A stretch of 64,000 nucleotides of DNA from an uncultured Roseovarius sp. Its GTDB lineage: Bacteria > Pseudomonadota > Alphaproteobacteria > Rhodobacterales > Rhodobacteraceae. Positions 36,670-45,188 of the stretch are shown here, one piece after another. The stretch covers positions 372,001 through 436,000 of the forward strand of contig CANMBU010000002.1 of the NCBI GenBank assembly GCA_947496175.1. Reading direction: 5' to 3'. Below the pieces are notes generated by a model. It saw only the letters and a program-made list of their open reading frames with translations. It searched no databases and was not told the origin of the DNA. How positions within the stretch are numbered: position 1 is the first letter of the stretch; every line of letters starts with the position of its first letter. Both the position numbers and the translations under genes were made by a program.

Positions 36670-37508
36670 AGATCGATCTGAACAGCCATTTCCCTCACCC
36701 GGTTCTCAGCGACGGGAACGACGACTTTCTGAGCGGCAACTTTGATCTTCAGATCGCCGAAGTGCGAGAGTCTACCGACGGTAACGTCGATGTCGATTTT
36801 CAGTTGTCGCTGGCCTCGTCTGACGTACAGTCGCTGATCGACGATGGCTCAGCGCTTGCTGGTGCCTTCATCCGCTGTCAGGACACTTTCTTTTCTGAGC
36901 TTCGCGCGGCAGGCGAGTCTTCGGGAACGTGGCAATTCGATCGTGGATCGCTTCATGGGAGGGTCGAAGTTAAGCCGGCTATCTGGCTGACAAAACCCTT
37001 AGAAAACTGGTCCGCTGAGAGCCTTAATCCCGAATTCGGCGTGGCTGTTTCTATTCGCGGATCGGAGATTATCGGCCTCGCAAATGACATTGTGTTCAGC
37101 ATCGGACAGGACAAGCTAAGGAGATTTGAAAGCATCTTTGAGCTGGTTCCGTCCGATGACATCCCCAAAGGCCGTCTGAAGCTCGACCTGCTGGCCGATG
37201 CGATCCGGATCCTTGCCCCTGTCGATCTGTTCAAATCCATTGAGCAGTTGAGAGGCTCCAAGGGTGGCAAGCCATTGCTGTTGAGTGCAGTCTATATGCC
37301 CGTCGTCATGGAAGTCCTGGAGAGTATCCGCGGGCAGGGAGGTTCCGGTTTTGAAGACAGACCCTGGTACCGAGTTTTTTCTGCGAAATGCGAACACCTC
37401 AACATCGATATTGATGGGGCACCTCTCCTTGAGAGCGCACAACGGCTTCTGGGCTCTCCCGTGGAGAAACTGGGTGGAGCATTCACGGAGATGATGGACA
37501 ATGCCTAA
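36666..37508 (+). CDS. Unknown protein coupled to the GHKL ATPase (280 aa)
   Basis: ATG 36666 overlaps the ATPase stop (ATGA), and its own stop overlaps the next start by 8 bases, so the three proteins are translated together. The first half is beta-rich (LNSHFPHPVLSDGNDDFLSG, DVDFQLSLASSD); the second half is helical. I recognise no motif. Strict coupling to an ATPase suggests a structural or DNA-contacting partner. Confidence 0.65.
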   Translation: MKIDLNSHFPHPVLSDGNDDFLSGNFDLQIAEVRESTDGNVDVDFQLSLASSDVQSLIDDGSALAGAFIRCQDTFFSELRAAGESSGTWQFDRGSLHGRVEVKPAIWLTKPLENWSAESLNPEFGVAVSIRGSEIIGLANDIVFSIGQDKLRRFESIFELVPSDDIPKGRLKLDLLADAIRILAPVDLFKSIEQLRGSKGGKPLLLSAVYMPVVMEVLESIRGQGGSGFEDRPWYRVFSAKCEHLNIDIDGAPLLESAQRLLGSPVEKLGGAFTEMMDNA

Positions 37509-38334
37509 ACTCAAGTACTTTGCCGAGAGCATTCTTGCCGACCTGAAGGCCAATGTTCCGTCCAACCTTGAACAGTACCGCAGCTCTGGTTTCGACAACC
37601 ACGCTGATCTGAACGGATGGTCAATGGAACTTTCTTCTGTCGAGGTGGATCCCGAACAGCTGGGAAAGCTGGATCCATCTGGTGGTAGCGCTGCGGAGGT
37701 CAGCAACTCACTAATCGTATTCGGGGCTTTCAGCGGGATGATGCCCGCGCTGGCGACCGAAGAGCGTGTCTGGGCGCGCCTGACGCATTTTGAGTGTCTG
37801 GAGTATGCCCGGAATCGGTGGCCTTTGAAAGATGAGCCGAAAGAGTCTGGCGGGCTGCTTGGCGGTTTGACCGGCGCTAAGCAGAAGGCGGCCGAACTGC
37901 GCAAGAAGGTGCATCATCAAAACATTGGCCAGATTGAAACACACTACTTTGCGCGTGGCAGAACCGGGTATCGTGACGATAACGCGGTGTCGCGTCTTTG
38001 GTGGAACGCTTTTATCGCCTGGCGGGTCGATCCACAGGATCAGGAAGGGGTTCTGAAGGAATTGCTGCGGACCGCGGATATCCGATCAAACCTTGTCGAG
38101 CGGCCGATGCTCAGCAACAGGGCCAGCCTTCTGCGAGGTATTATCAGGACGATGCGTACCTATCCTGATGTTTGCGGTGCGGAGGCAACTTTCCGAGAGT
38201 TCATGAAGGCGCTTAATCTTCGCGGAAGCGGCATTCTCTTTGAGTCCTTAACAGATCAGGACACCGACCAGATACTCCTGAAATGCCGCGATGATGCTAT
38301 TCGGCGGGCTGAAGCTTCCACGCGAGCTGCGTAG
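37501..38334 (+). CDS. DUF6339-like protein (277 aa)
   Basis: The sequence SRLWWNAFIAWRVDPQD followed by LLRTADIRSNLVERPMLSNR matches the core I remember for DUF6339, a family found beside ATPases and cytosine methyltransferases in defence loci. Before it lies a Gly-rich loop (GGLLGGLTGAK). No nuclease motif is visible. It is the last gene of the GHKL operon and overlaps the preceding gene by 8 bases. The family call is from memory and should be tested. Confidence 0.6.
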   Translation: MPKLKYFAESILADLKANVPSNLEQYRSSGFDNHADLNGWSMELSSVEVDPEQLGKLDPSGGSAAEVSNSLIVFGAFSGMMPALATEERVWARLTHFECLEYARNRWPLKDEPKESGGLLGGLTGAKQKAAELRKKVHHQNIGQIETHYFARGRTGYRDDNAVSRLWWNAFIAWRVDPQDQEGVLKELLRTADIRSNLVERPMLSNRASLLRGIIRTMRTYPDVCGAEATFREFMKALNLRGSGILFESLTDQDTDQILLKCRDDAIRRAEASTRAA

Positions 38335-38580
38335 CGCTCGAAGTCGTGATTTGGCATAAGTCCTGCATCGGCGTGTCGCTCATGCTTGGCAAGTCATCCC
38401 TTTTCACGACAATTTTTTTGCCGGTATGGCGCCAAATCAACCTGACCCGTTTGCAGCCGCTCTTGCAGTAATGCTCTTCCCTGACGAACAACCTGAGGCA
38501 GCCCGCATGCGCAAGGCCGAATTGGAGCAATGGACCGCCCGTGCTTGCGGCGAACTGAAGAAGCGTGGCGAATCGCCATT
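38335..38580. other. Convergent intergenic region
   Basis: About 250 bases between the DUF6339 gene and the converging nuclease gene. A plus-strand frame from 38426 crosses into the nuclease gene; it has no clear ribosome site or motif, and I do not call it. Confidence 0.4.
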
Positions 38581-39108
38581 TCATACCGTGTTGTCACTCT
38601 TCGAAGATGCCAGCGCTTTCCCGAACAACCGGCCCGCCAGTAGTTCCGCAGACCCGACCGCATCAAACTGGCCCTTGTTCAGAATGCGGATATCCGACCT
38701 CTCCGCCTTGTAGCCTTCGGCATTGCCTTTCGAGTGCTTCCCAATCCGGCTGCCGAGATCGGGCACCGGATGTCCGGGTTCGGCACCGAACCAGAGATAG
38801 TGAACCAGTTCCAGCGTGGCCGGGTCGAACCAGACCCAGATCACACAGCCTGACGGTTTCTCAGCCAGCTTTACGTTGATTTTCTGCCGGCTGGTCTTTG
38901 CGCCGACGAAACTTGATTTCAGCTGGACGTGGCGCTGGATACCATTGGCCTCCAGAAGGATGTCATACCCGCTGCGGTCTGTGTGGCTGCGTAGGATGTC
39001 CATTTCTACACCGCGCTTCCACATTTCCTGACACAAGACTCCCATGAGGGCGTATTCAAGATACTGCTCCCGCAGGCTGGACGCCGCGTTATGGATGTCA
39101 TCAAACAT
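38581..39108 (-). CDS. PD-(D/E)XK-like nuclease, probably controller-regulated
   Basis: I place the start at ATG 39108 (MFDDIHNAASSLREQYLEY), since AAGGAGAACAGC precedes it, giving 175 residues. SGYDILLEANGIQRHVQLK has the Asp ... Gln-x-Lys pattern of restriction-type nuclease cores, and AEKPSGCVIWVWFDPATLEL reads like a following core strand. It is divergent from a small XRE protein, and the 112-base gap carries a C-box-like palindrome. This layout is that of a controller-regulated restriction gene. Nuclease activity is inferred from the motif. Confidence 0.65.
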   Translation of the reverse strand: MFDDIHNAASSLREQYLEYALMGVLCQEMWKRGVEMDILRSHTDRSGYDILLEANGIQRHVQLKSSFVGAKTSRQKINVKLAEKPSGCVIWVWFDPATLELVHYLWFGAEPGHPVPDLGSRIGKHSKGNAEGYKAERSDIRILNKGQFDAVGSAELLAGRLFGKALASSKSDNTV

Positions 39109-39171
39109 GCTGTTCTCCTTACCTCCCGCGTGCAGTACCGCTTCTCGCGCCCTGCCAGTCAAGCAAAATGA

Positions 39172-39197
39172 GACTCATAGTCTGTAGATTAAAAGGC
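39172..39197. promoter_or_regulatory. C-box operator pair of a restriction controller
   Basis: GACTCATAGTC (39172-39182) differs at one base from the controller-protein consensus GACTTATAGTC. After the spacer TGTA comes a degenerate second box, GATTAAAAGGC (39187-39197). Tandem boxes with a TGTR-type spacer just ahead of the controller gene are the classical arrangement for C proteins, giving activation at low and repression at high protein levels. Confidence 0.65.
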
Positions 39198-39220
39198 AAC
39201 ATCTATGACCCATACTTTGA

Positions 39221-39427
39221 ATGGATGTTCGTCAGCGGGTTGGCCGCAATCTGAAGAAATACCGAAAGGAAGCAGGCTTCTCGCAGGAAGGACTTGCACT
39301 CGAATGTGGTTTGCACCGCACCTATGTCAGCGGTGTTGAGCGGGGCGTGCGCAATCCGACTGTTGTCGTGCTGGAGCAGATCGCCAAACCGCTGGGAATT
39401 CCTTCCTGGCGGCTTCTGGAAGAGTGA
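39221..39427 (+). CDS. XRE-family controller-like (C-protein) regulator
   Basis: The 68 residues are little more than one helix-turn-helix domain: VGRNLKKYRKEAGFSQEGLA, then HRTYVSGVERGVRNPTV and IAKPLGIP. This is the size and fold of restriction controller (C) proteins. The ATG lacks a ribosome site, which fits the leaderless transcripts common for C genes. The C-box pair lies 24-49 bases upstream, and the nuclease-like gene is divergent. It probably times expression of the nuclease after entry into a new host. Confidence 0.75.
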   Translation: MDVRQRVGRNLKKYRKEAGFSQEGLALECGLHRTYVSGVERGVRNPTVVVLEQIAKPLGIPSWRLLEE

Positions 39428-39431
39428 AACG

Positions 39432-39890
39432 ATGACTGAATCCGGCGACACAAAGGGCAGGTTCAACCATATACGCCAGAGTGAATCCGAAGGATTGGCC
39501 TGGCGTCTTGCGAAAGGTGAGTTTGTTTACCCGGATGAACTGGCAGGCGTTTTGCGAAAGGAGCCGCCGCCACATTGGCCGGATGCGCTTATTGAACACG
39601 CCTGCGGGTTACTCGATGGGAGTATTCGTCCGAAGCGGGGACCACGTCCCAACCGATATGAACAGCTCGAAACGACAGAGTTCAGGCTGATTTATTCCGC
39701 CATGAAGCACTGGGACGACGAAGACAGCGGTCTGCCTGACGAAATGACCGCGTTTGCCCGGGAGCACTCCCGGAGCTTTCATCACACACTCTCCCGTCAT
39801 GAATGCGCCGCGCGCCTGACCTCGATCTGGTTTTACGGCCATGACGGGCATCATGCGAAAATCCTGAACCGGATCTCCTCACGGAAATAA
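39432..39890 (+). CDS. Unknown protein downstream of the controller (152 aa)
   Basis: ATG 39432 starts 4 bases after the controller stop and follows GGAAGAG; the longer frame from 39294 overlaps the controller gene. The protein is basic, with a His-rich C-terminal part (SFHHTLSRHECAARL, FYGHDGHHAKILN). I do not recognise a family. Its place between a controller gene and phage-type genes suggests a phage or restriction accessory protein. Confidence 0.55.
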   Translation: MTESGDTKGRFNHIRQSESEGLAWRLAKGEFVYPDELAGVLRKEPPPHWPDALIEHACGLLDGSIRPKRGPRPNRYEQLETTEFRLIYSAMKHWDDEDSGLPDEMTAFAREHSRSFHHTLSRHECAARLTSIWFYGHDGHHAKILNRISSRK

Positions 39891-39962
39891 TGCCGAATGC
39901 CGTGAGGGCTTTGAACAGGGAAACTCTCCAGAAATGTGGGAAATCACATCTGGAGAATTTGC

Positions 39963-41264
39963 ATGCCCGAAACACAATACCCGAGCGCACCGGTCGACCA
40001 GCTGAAGCCCTACGCCAACAATCCCCGCACCCACTCTAAAAAGCAGATCCGGCAGATCGCCGACAGTATCCGGGAGTTCGGCTGGACCAATCCGGTTCTG
40101 ATCGACGCGGGAGGTGGTGTCATTGCGGGCCATGGCCGCATCGCAGCGGCAAAGCTGCTCGGAATAACGGACGTTCCTGTCCTGCGGCTGGAGCACATGA
40201 GCGAGGCTCAGAAGCGGGCCTACATTATCGCTGACAACAAGCTCGCAGAAAATGCCGGCTGGGACAGTGATCTGCTGAAGATCGAACTGCAGGGGCTGCT
40301 GGACCTCAGTATTGATTTCGACATCGAGCTGACCGGCTTTGAAACCGGCGAGATCGATGTGCTGCTCGCGCCGGAAACGGTGCCTGAGCCTGAACCCGTG
40401 CCGCTGCCGGAAACCGATCGACCGGCGGTGAGCCGCCCCGGTGATCTCTGGCTCGTCGGGAAGCACCGGCTGCTCTGCGGCGATGCGCTGAACCCCGCCG
40501 ACTGGCGGGCGCTTATGGACCGGGACAAGGCGCAGATGATATTTGTCGACCCGCCTTACAACGTGCCTATTGCGGGGCATGTCTCGGGGCTGGGCGCGGT
40601 TAAGCACCGTGAGTTCGCCATGGCGTCGGGTGAGATGTCGCAGGATGCGTTCACAGAGTTTCTGCGCAGTTCCTTCAAAAACCTGGCCGCGTTCAGCGCG
40701 GAAGGCTCTGTTCATTTTGTCTGTATGGACTGGCGGCACATGCGGGAAGTACTCGACGCGGCCGAGGGCATCTATACTGAGCTGAAAAACCTTTGCGTCT
40801 GGGCCAAGACGAATGCGGGGATGGGCAGTTTTTACCGCTCACAGCATGAGCTTGTCTTTGCCTTCAAGAGCGGCACGGCTCCTCACATCAACAATTTCGG
40901 TCTGGGCGACAAAGGCCGGCACCGGTCCAACCTGTGGACCTATGCGGGTGCTAACACCTTCCGTGCCGGTCGCATGGACGATCTGAAGGCCCATCCGACA
41001 GTCAAGCCGGTCGATATGGTCGCGGATGCGATCATGGATTGTTCTGAGCGCGGCGGAATCGTGGCCGATGCCTTCGCCGGATCCGGCACGACCCTGCTTG
41101 CGGCCGCAACGACCGGCCGGATCGGTGTCGGTATGGAAATTGACCCGCATTACGCTGATCTGATCATCCGCCGTCTGCAGGAGGCGACGGGGGAGACGGC
41201 GATACACGCGGACAGCTTCGAGAGCTTCGTGGCAATCGAAGCCCAACGCGGAGAAGAGGCATGA
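39963..41264 (+). CDS. ParB-domain DNA methyltransferase (phage type)
   Basis: ATG 39963 follows GGAGA. The 433-residue protein is a fusion. Residues ~1-110 are a ParB/Srx-like domain (VDQLKPYANNPRTHSKKQI, GGGVIAGHGRIAAAKLLG). The C-terminal part is an amino-methyltransferase with IFVDPPYNVP (DPPY, motif IV) and AFAGSGTTLLAAATTGR (motif I). The motif order gives a beta-class N6-adenine or N4-cytosine enzyme. Such fusions are common in alphaproteobacterial prophages, and the next two genes are phage-type as well. It could also protect against the nuclease at 38581-39108; inference only. Confidence 0.88.
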   Translation: MPETQYPSAPVDQLKPYANNPRTHSKKQIRQIADSIREFGWTNPVLIDAGGGVIAGHGRIAAAKLLGITDVPVLRLEHMSEAQKRAYIIADNKLAENAGWDSDLLKIELQGLLDLSIDFDIELTGFETGEIDVLLAPETVPEPEPVPLPETDRPAVSRPGDLWLVGKHRLLCGDALNPADWRALMDRDKAQMIFVDPPYNVPIAGHVSGLGAVKHREFAMASGEMSQDAFTEFLRSSFKNLAAFSAEGSVHFVCMDWRHMREVLDAAEGIYTELKNLCVWAKTNAGMGSFYRSQHELVFAFKSGTAPHINNFGLGDKGRHRSNLWTYAGANTFRAGRMDDLKAHPTVKPVDMVADAIMDCSERGGIVADAFAGSGTTLLAAATTGRIGVGMEIDPHYADLIIRRLQEATGETAIHADSFESFVAIEAQRGEEA

Positions 41265-41656
41265 AGGGACCAGATAAAGACAACTACGATGTTGGCTACG
41301 GCAAGCCGCCGAAAAGCGGGCAGTTTCAGAAAGGAAAGTCGGGCAATCCGCGGGGCCGGCCAAAAGGTGCGCGCGGGTTGAAGACCGATCTGAAAGCAGA
41401 ACTCGGCGAGCGGGTCACGATCACGGAGAATGGCCGGTCCCGCAAGCTGACCAAGCAGCAGCTGATGGTGAAACAGCTGACGGCCAAAGCCGTAAAGGGC
41501 GATATGCGCGCAATCAGCAAGCTGGCGGAACTGGCGATATCTCTGCTGGGGCCCGATGATGAGGTACCGGTCAGTGCGTCGCGACTTTCACCAGAGGATG
41601 ACGCCATCCTGCAGCAATTCATGCAACGGCAGGGCGGAAGCCCGCGCGATGACTGA
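41261..41656 (+). CDS. DUF5681 phage-associated protein
   Basis: The 131 residues begin with the DUF5681 signature VGYGKPPKSGQFQKGKSGNP then RGRPKGARG. The family sits directly before large terminase genes in alphaproteobacterial prophages and may act as a small-terminase-like or DNA-binding partner. The ATG overlaps the methyltransferase stop by 4 bases, and its own stop overlaps the terminase start by 8 bases. Confidence 0.8.
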   Translation: MKGPDKDNYDVGYGKPPKSGQFQKGKSGNPRGRPKGARGLKTDLKAELGERVTITENGRSRKLTKQQLMVKQLTAKAVKGDMRAISKLAELAISLLGPDDEVPVSASRLSPEDDAILQQFMQRQGGSPRDD

Positions 41657-43082
41657 CCGGCAGGCACTCTTCGACGCTGTCCTGCGGGAAGATTTCATCG
41701 CGTTTCTGTCAAAGGCGTTCTCAACGGCCTCCGGGGGCGATCACTTCGTACCGAACTGGCACCACGATGCCATCGGGCACCAGCTTGCTCGGGTGCAGCG
41801 CGGCGCGGCCACACGCCTGATTGTCACCATGCCACCCCGCTACCTGAAATCCATCACGATTTCGGTCGCCTGGGTTGCGTGGCGGCTCGGCCGTGATCCC
41901 GGACTGAAATTCGTTTGCGTCAGCTATTCGGGCGAACTGGCGCAGAAACATGCCGGTGATTGCCGCGCGATCATGCAGACGGACTGGTACCGGCGCATCT
42001 TCCCGGAAACCCGCCTGAAACGCGGCGGCGGGGCCGAGATGGACTTCGCGACCACAAATGGCGGCGGCCGTTTGTCGACCTCCGTGGGCGGCACGCTGAC
42101 CGGGCGCGGCGGCGACATCATCATCATTGATGATCCGATCAAACCTGATGAGGCCATGTCGGAGACTGCACGACGTAAGGTTATCCACTGGTATGCGAAC
42201 ACGCTGTCATCACGTCTGAATGACAAATCAAAGGGCGCGATCCTGCTGGTGATGCAGCGACTGCATGAGGAGGATCTGGCAGGGCATCTGCTGGAGGCCG
42301 GTGGCTGGGATCATCTCAGCCTGCAGGCGATTGCGGAAACCGGTGAACGCGTACCGCTTGGCGGGGGGCGGATGCATGAACGGCGTGCTGGCGATGCGCT
42401 GCATCCGGAGCGTGAAGATGTGGACCGCCTCAATGCGCTGAAAGCCGGGATGGGGTCCGCGACGTTTTCGGCCCAGTATCAGCAATCGCCGGTCCCGGCC
42501 GAAGGTCTGCATGTGAAGCGGGAGTGGTTCAGGCGCTACAAAGAAAGGCCGGAACATCAGCCGGGCGATCTGATCGTGCAGAGCTGGGATACGGCAAGCA
42601 AAGACGGCGTGTTTAATGATTTCTCAGTCTGTATCACAGCGCTCGTCCGGAAGAACGAAGTGTTCGTGCTTGATGTCTTTTGCCGTAAGCTGCAGTTCCC
42701 CGAACTGAAGCGCCGCGCAATTGATCTGGCGCGTTCATGGCAGACAAATATGCTGCTGATCGAAGATGCAGCGAGCGGCGCACAGCTGATCCAGGTGCTG
42801 CGTCATGAGGCCCCGCAAGGGGTTCCGACCCCGGTTGCGCGAAAACCTGACGGCGACAAGGAAACCCGGTTTTCAGCCCAGACACATCGCATCGAGGCGG
42901 GCGATCTGCTGCTGCCTGAAGACGCGTCCTGGCTAGCCGGTTTTGAACGCGAACTACTCGGGTTCCCGAACCTGCGCCACGACGATCAGGTTGATGCTCT
43001 GACGCAGCTTCTGGCATGGCGGTCTCCGCGTCGTGCCCGCATCGGAATGATACCGCCGGAACTGATTGTTCTCGACGAATGA
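41649..43082 (+). CDS. Phage terminase large subunit
   Basis: ATG 41649 is chosen over 41556 because it matches the family start and overlaps the DUF5681 stop. The 477 residues have an ATPase part (MPPRYLKSITISVAW in place of a classical Walker A, IIIIDDPIKP as Walker B) and an RNase-H-like nuclease part (VQSWDTASKDGVFNDFSV with its Asp, LLIEDAASG, RHDDQVDAL). It would package phage DNA into procapsids. No portal, protease or capsid gene follows, so it appears stranded. Confidence 0.9.
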   Translation: MTDRQALFDAVLREDFIAFLSKAFSTASGGDHFVPNWHHDAIGHQLARVQRGAATRLIVTMPPRYLKSITISVAWVAWRLGRDPGLKFVCVSYSGELAQKHAGDCRAIMQTDWYRRIFPETRLKRGGGAEMDFATTNGGGRLSTSVGGTLTGRGGDIIIIDDPIKPDEAMSETARRKVIHWYANTLSSRLNDKSKGAILLVMQRLHEEDLAGHLLEAGGWDHLSLQAIAETGERVPLGGGRMHERRAGDALHPEREDVDRLNALKAGMGSATFSAQYQQSPVPAEGLHVKREWFRRYKERPEHQPGDLIVQSWDTASKDGVFNDFSVCITALVRKNEVFVLDVFCRKLQFPELKRRAIDLARSWQTNMLLIEDAASGAQLIQVLRHEAPQGVPTPVARKPDGDKETRFSAQTHRIEAGDLLLPEDASWLAGFERELLGFPNLRHDDQVDALTQLLAWRSPRRARIGMIPPELIVLDE

Positions 43083-43097
43083 TGCCGCTCGGGCCTG

Positions 43098-43313
43098 CTA
43101 GTTGCGAAGATAACGCGCGGCGATCATTTCGGCCGCATCAAGTTTCCGGTCGATCTCTGCAAGGTGGTCGCGGACCGCAGCTGCCGCCGCGCGCGCCTTT
43201 TCTGCGTCGATCCAGGGCGACTGCCCTTCCAGCGCTGCCATTGCCGCGTCTTCCAGCAGGGCGGTCACGTCCGCAAACAGGTGCTGAACTGTCTCTTTCG
43301 GGTCCTTTGCCAT
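43098..43313 (-). CDS. Small helical protein (71 aa)
   Basis: I take ATG 43313 (MAKDPKETVQHLFADVTALL); a longer frame to 43394 exists but its extra residues look random. The protein is Ala-rich and helical, with EGQSPWIDAEKARAAAAAVR in the middle. Function unknown; its position behind a terminase suggests a phage accessory protein. A palindrome begins 28 bases upstream of this start and may control it as well as the methyltransferase gene on the other side. Confidence 0.5.
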   Translation of the reverse strand: MAKDPKETVQHLFADVTALLEDAAMAALEGQSPWIDAEKARAAAAAVRDHLAEIDRKLDAAEMIAARYLRN

Positions 43314-43322
43314 GGCTCCGAC

Positions 43323-43366
43323 TGACGCTTCCTTTGAAAACGAAGTCCAGTCGGACTTCGGCGTCA
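43323..43366. promoter_or_regulatory. Nested palindrome, candidate operator for HTH-Dcm
   Basis: CGAAGTCC (43341-43348) and GGACTTCG (43353-43360) are perfect 8-base arms around AGTC. Outside them TGACGC (43323-43328) pairs with GCGTCA (43361-43366). The site sits between two divergent genes. Methyltransferases with an N-terminal HTH, like M.SsoII and M.EcoRII, repress their own promoter through such palindromes. Confidence 0.45.
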
Positions 43367-43490
43367 GGAGGCTCATTAACGCGAAATTCAACAAAATGTT
43401 TGCTGAATGTTCTTGGCAATCGGGAGGGTTCTGAGCATAGTGTCAGAAAAATTCCCCCCGGGACTGAAGCGGGTAACGAGGATGAGCAGA

Positions 43491-44720
43491 ATGAACGAAT
43501 TCAACCTGCTGCTGCAGAAAGCGGGGCACACGGTGCCTGAAGCCGCAAAGCTGTTGGGCTACTCCGAGGGCCATATCTACCGCTGGAAACGCGGCGAGGA
43601 AACCCCGCGGGAAGGTGTCCTGAATTTGCTGCGCATGGAAGTCGCCAGCCGCACCCCTGAACCTGCGGAGACGGCCTTTTCTTTCATCGATCTCTTTGCC
43701 GGTATCGGAGGCCTGCGCAGGGCTATGGAAGGGGCGGGGGGCCGCTGCGTGTTCACGTCGGAATGGGACAAATACGCTCAGCAGACCTATCTGGCCAATT
43801 TCCCGGACAACCGCCCCATCGCAGGTGACATCCGCGACGTCGATGCCGCCGCCATCCCGGATCACGATGTTCTGGTCGCAGGCTTCCCGTGCCAGCCGTT
43901 TTCGATCGCCGGGGTGTCCAAGAAAAACGCCCTGGGCCGGGCCCACGGATTTGCCGATGAAACGCAGGGCACACTGTTCTTTGATGTTCTGCGTATCCTG
44001 AAGCATCACCGCCCTGCAGCTTTCCTGCTGGAAAACGTCAAGAACCTGAAGAGCCATGACAAAGGTAAAACCTTTGACGTCATCCGGCGCAAACTGACGG
44101 AAGAGCTGGGCTACACGCTGCACACACAGGTGATCGATGCTGCGCATTTTGTGCCGCAGCACCGGCAGCGGATTGTCATGGTCGGCTTCCGCGATGCTGT
44201 GCCGTTCAGTTTTGAGGATATGATGATTCCGCCGAGGGGTCATAAGCGCATGCGGGATATCCTCCATCCTGAGAACGGGACGGAAGAACCGGAAGGGCAT
44301 TTCACGTCGGGACCGGACGCGGTGGTCAGCGACAAGTATACGCTCACCGACAAGCTCTGGGCCTATCTGCAGGGCTATGCCGCCAAGCATAAGGCCGCCG
44401 GAAACGGGTTCGGGTTTGGCCTCGTCGACGCTGACAGCATTTCGCGCACACTGTCTGCCCGATATTACAAAGACGGCTCGGAGATCCTTGTCAGCCGCGG
44501 CGAAGGCAGGAACCCCCGACGCCTGACCCCCCGGGAATGCGCCCGGCTGATGGGGTACGGTGAGGATTTTCGCATCCCGGTATCGGACACCCAGGCCTAT
44601 AAGCAGTTCGGAAACTCGGTCGCAGTGCCAGTCTTCGCCGAAGTCGCCCGGGTCATGCGGCCGCATATCCTGTCGGTGACCAGCAGCGTACAGCAGAAGA
44701 TCCTCGCAAAGGTTGGCTGA
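43491..44720 (+). CDS. dcm: DNA (cytosine-5) methyltransferase with N-terminal HTH (EcoRII/Dcm type)
   Basis: ATG 43491 ([18 protein letters not shown]) has GAGG at proper spacing; the upstream starts lack it. Residues ~1-60 form a helix-turn-helix ([20 protein letters not shown]). The catalytic part has [15 protein letters not shown] (SAM site), the catalytic Cys in [25 protein letters not shown] (ENV motif), and [10 protein letters not shown] at the end. It methylates cytosine in DNA, by context CCWGG. vsr overlaps its end, and an EcoRII-like endonuclease follows. The HTH probably provides autoregulation. Confidence 0.93.
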   Translation: MNEFNLLLQKAGHTVPEAAKLLGYSEGHIYRWKRGEETPREGVLNLLRMEVASRTPEPAETAFSFIDLFAGIGGLRRAMEGAGGRCVFTSEWDKYAQQTYLANFPDNRPIAGDIRDVDAAAIPDHDVLVAGFPCQPFSIAGVSKKNALGRAHGFADETQGTLFFDVLRILKHHRPAAFLLENVKNLKSHDKGKTFDVIRRKLTEELGYTLHTQVIDAAHFVPQHRQRIVMVGFRDAVPFSFEDMMIPPRGHKRMRDILHPENGTEEPEGHFTSGPDAVVSDKYTLTDKLWAYLQGYAAKHKAAGNGFGFGLVDADSISRTLSARYYKDGSEILVSRGEGRNPRRLTPRECARLMGYGEDFRIPVSDTQAYKQFGNSVAVPVFAEVARVMRPHILSVTSSVQQKILAKVG

Positions 44721-45168
44721 CGTTCATGACAGGGCGACCCGCAGCCGGAACATGGCGGCGATCAGAGGCGCTGATACGAGGCCAGAGATGATCATTCGCC
44801 GGGGGCTGCACGCGCGCGGGTTCAGGTTCAGATTGCATGACCGGAAACTGCCGGGCCGGCCCGATCTGGTTCTGCCGAAGTACCGTGCGGTCGTCCTGGT
44901 CAACGGATGCTTCTGGCACGGCCACGACTGCGCGCTGTTCAGATGGCCGAAAACACGTGAGGCTTTCTGGCGTGAAAAGATCGGCGGGAATGTTGAACGG
45001 GACCGGAAAAACCTTGCGGCGCTCAAATCCGCCAACTGGCGGATTGCCATGATCTGGGAATGTGCCCTGAAAGGACGACAGCGGCGGGACGCCGGCGACC
45101 TCATTGACGCGCTGACCTCGTGGTTGTCATCTGGCGATACAAAGCTGGAAATGACGGGTTTCCGCTGA
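44713..45168 (+). CDS. vsr: Very short patch repair endonuclease Vsr
   Basis: It starts with TTG 44713, overlapping the dcm stop by 8 bases. The translation then gives the usual Vsr opening ([19 protein letters not shown]). Core motifs are [20 protein letters not shown] with the catalytic Asp, and [19 protein letters not shown] with the zinc and active-site His/Cys. At 151 residues it is of normal length. It nicks T:G mismatches left by deamination of 5-methylcytosine at methylated sites and so protects the genome from mutation by the methyltransferase. Confidence 0.93.
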   Translation: MADVHDRATRSRNMAAIRGADTRPEMIIRRGLHARGFRFRLHDRKLPGRPDLVLPKYRAVVLVNGCFWHGHDCALFRWPKTREAFWREKIGGNVERDRKNLAALKSANWRIAMIWECALKGRQRRDAGDLIDALTSWLSSGDTKLEMTGFR

Positions 45169-45188
45169 TGTTCTGAAGGACCAGATTT

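Noticed and set aside
38426-38713. 95-residue plus-strand frame between DUF6339 and nuclease genes
   Set aside because: Its second half is antisense to the nuclease gene, and no ribosome site or motif is seen. The first ~45 residues look plausible, so a small real gene cannot be fully excluded.
43443-44666. 407-residue open frame antisense to the HTH-Dcm gene
   Set aside because: It is the mirror of a clear cytosine methyltransferase; no motif, no ribosome site. Long antisense frames are expected in GC-rich DNA.
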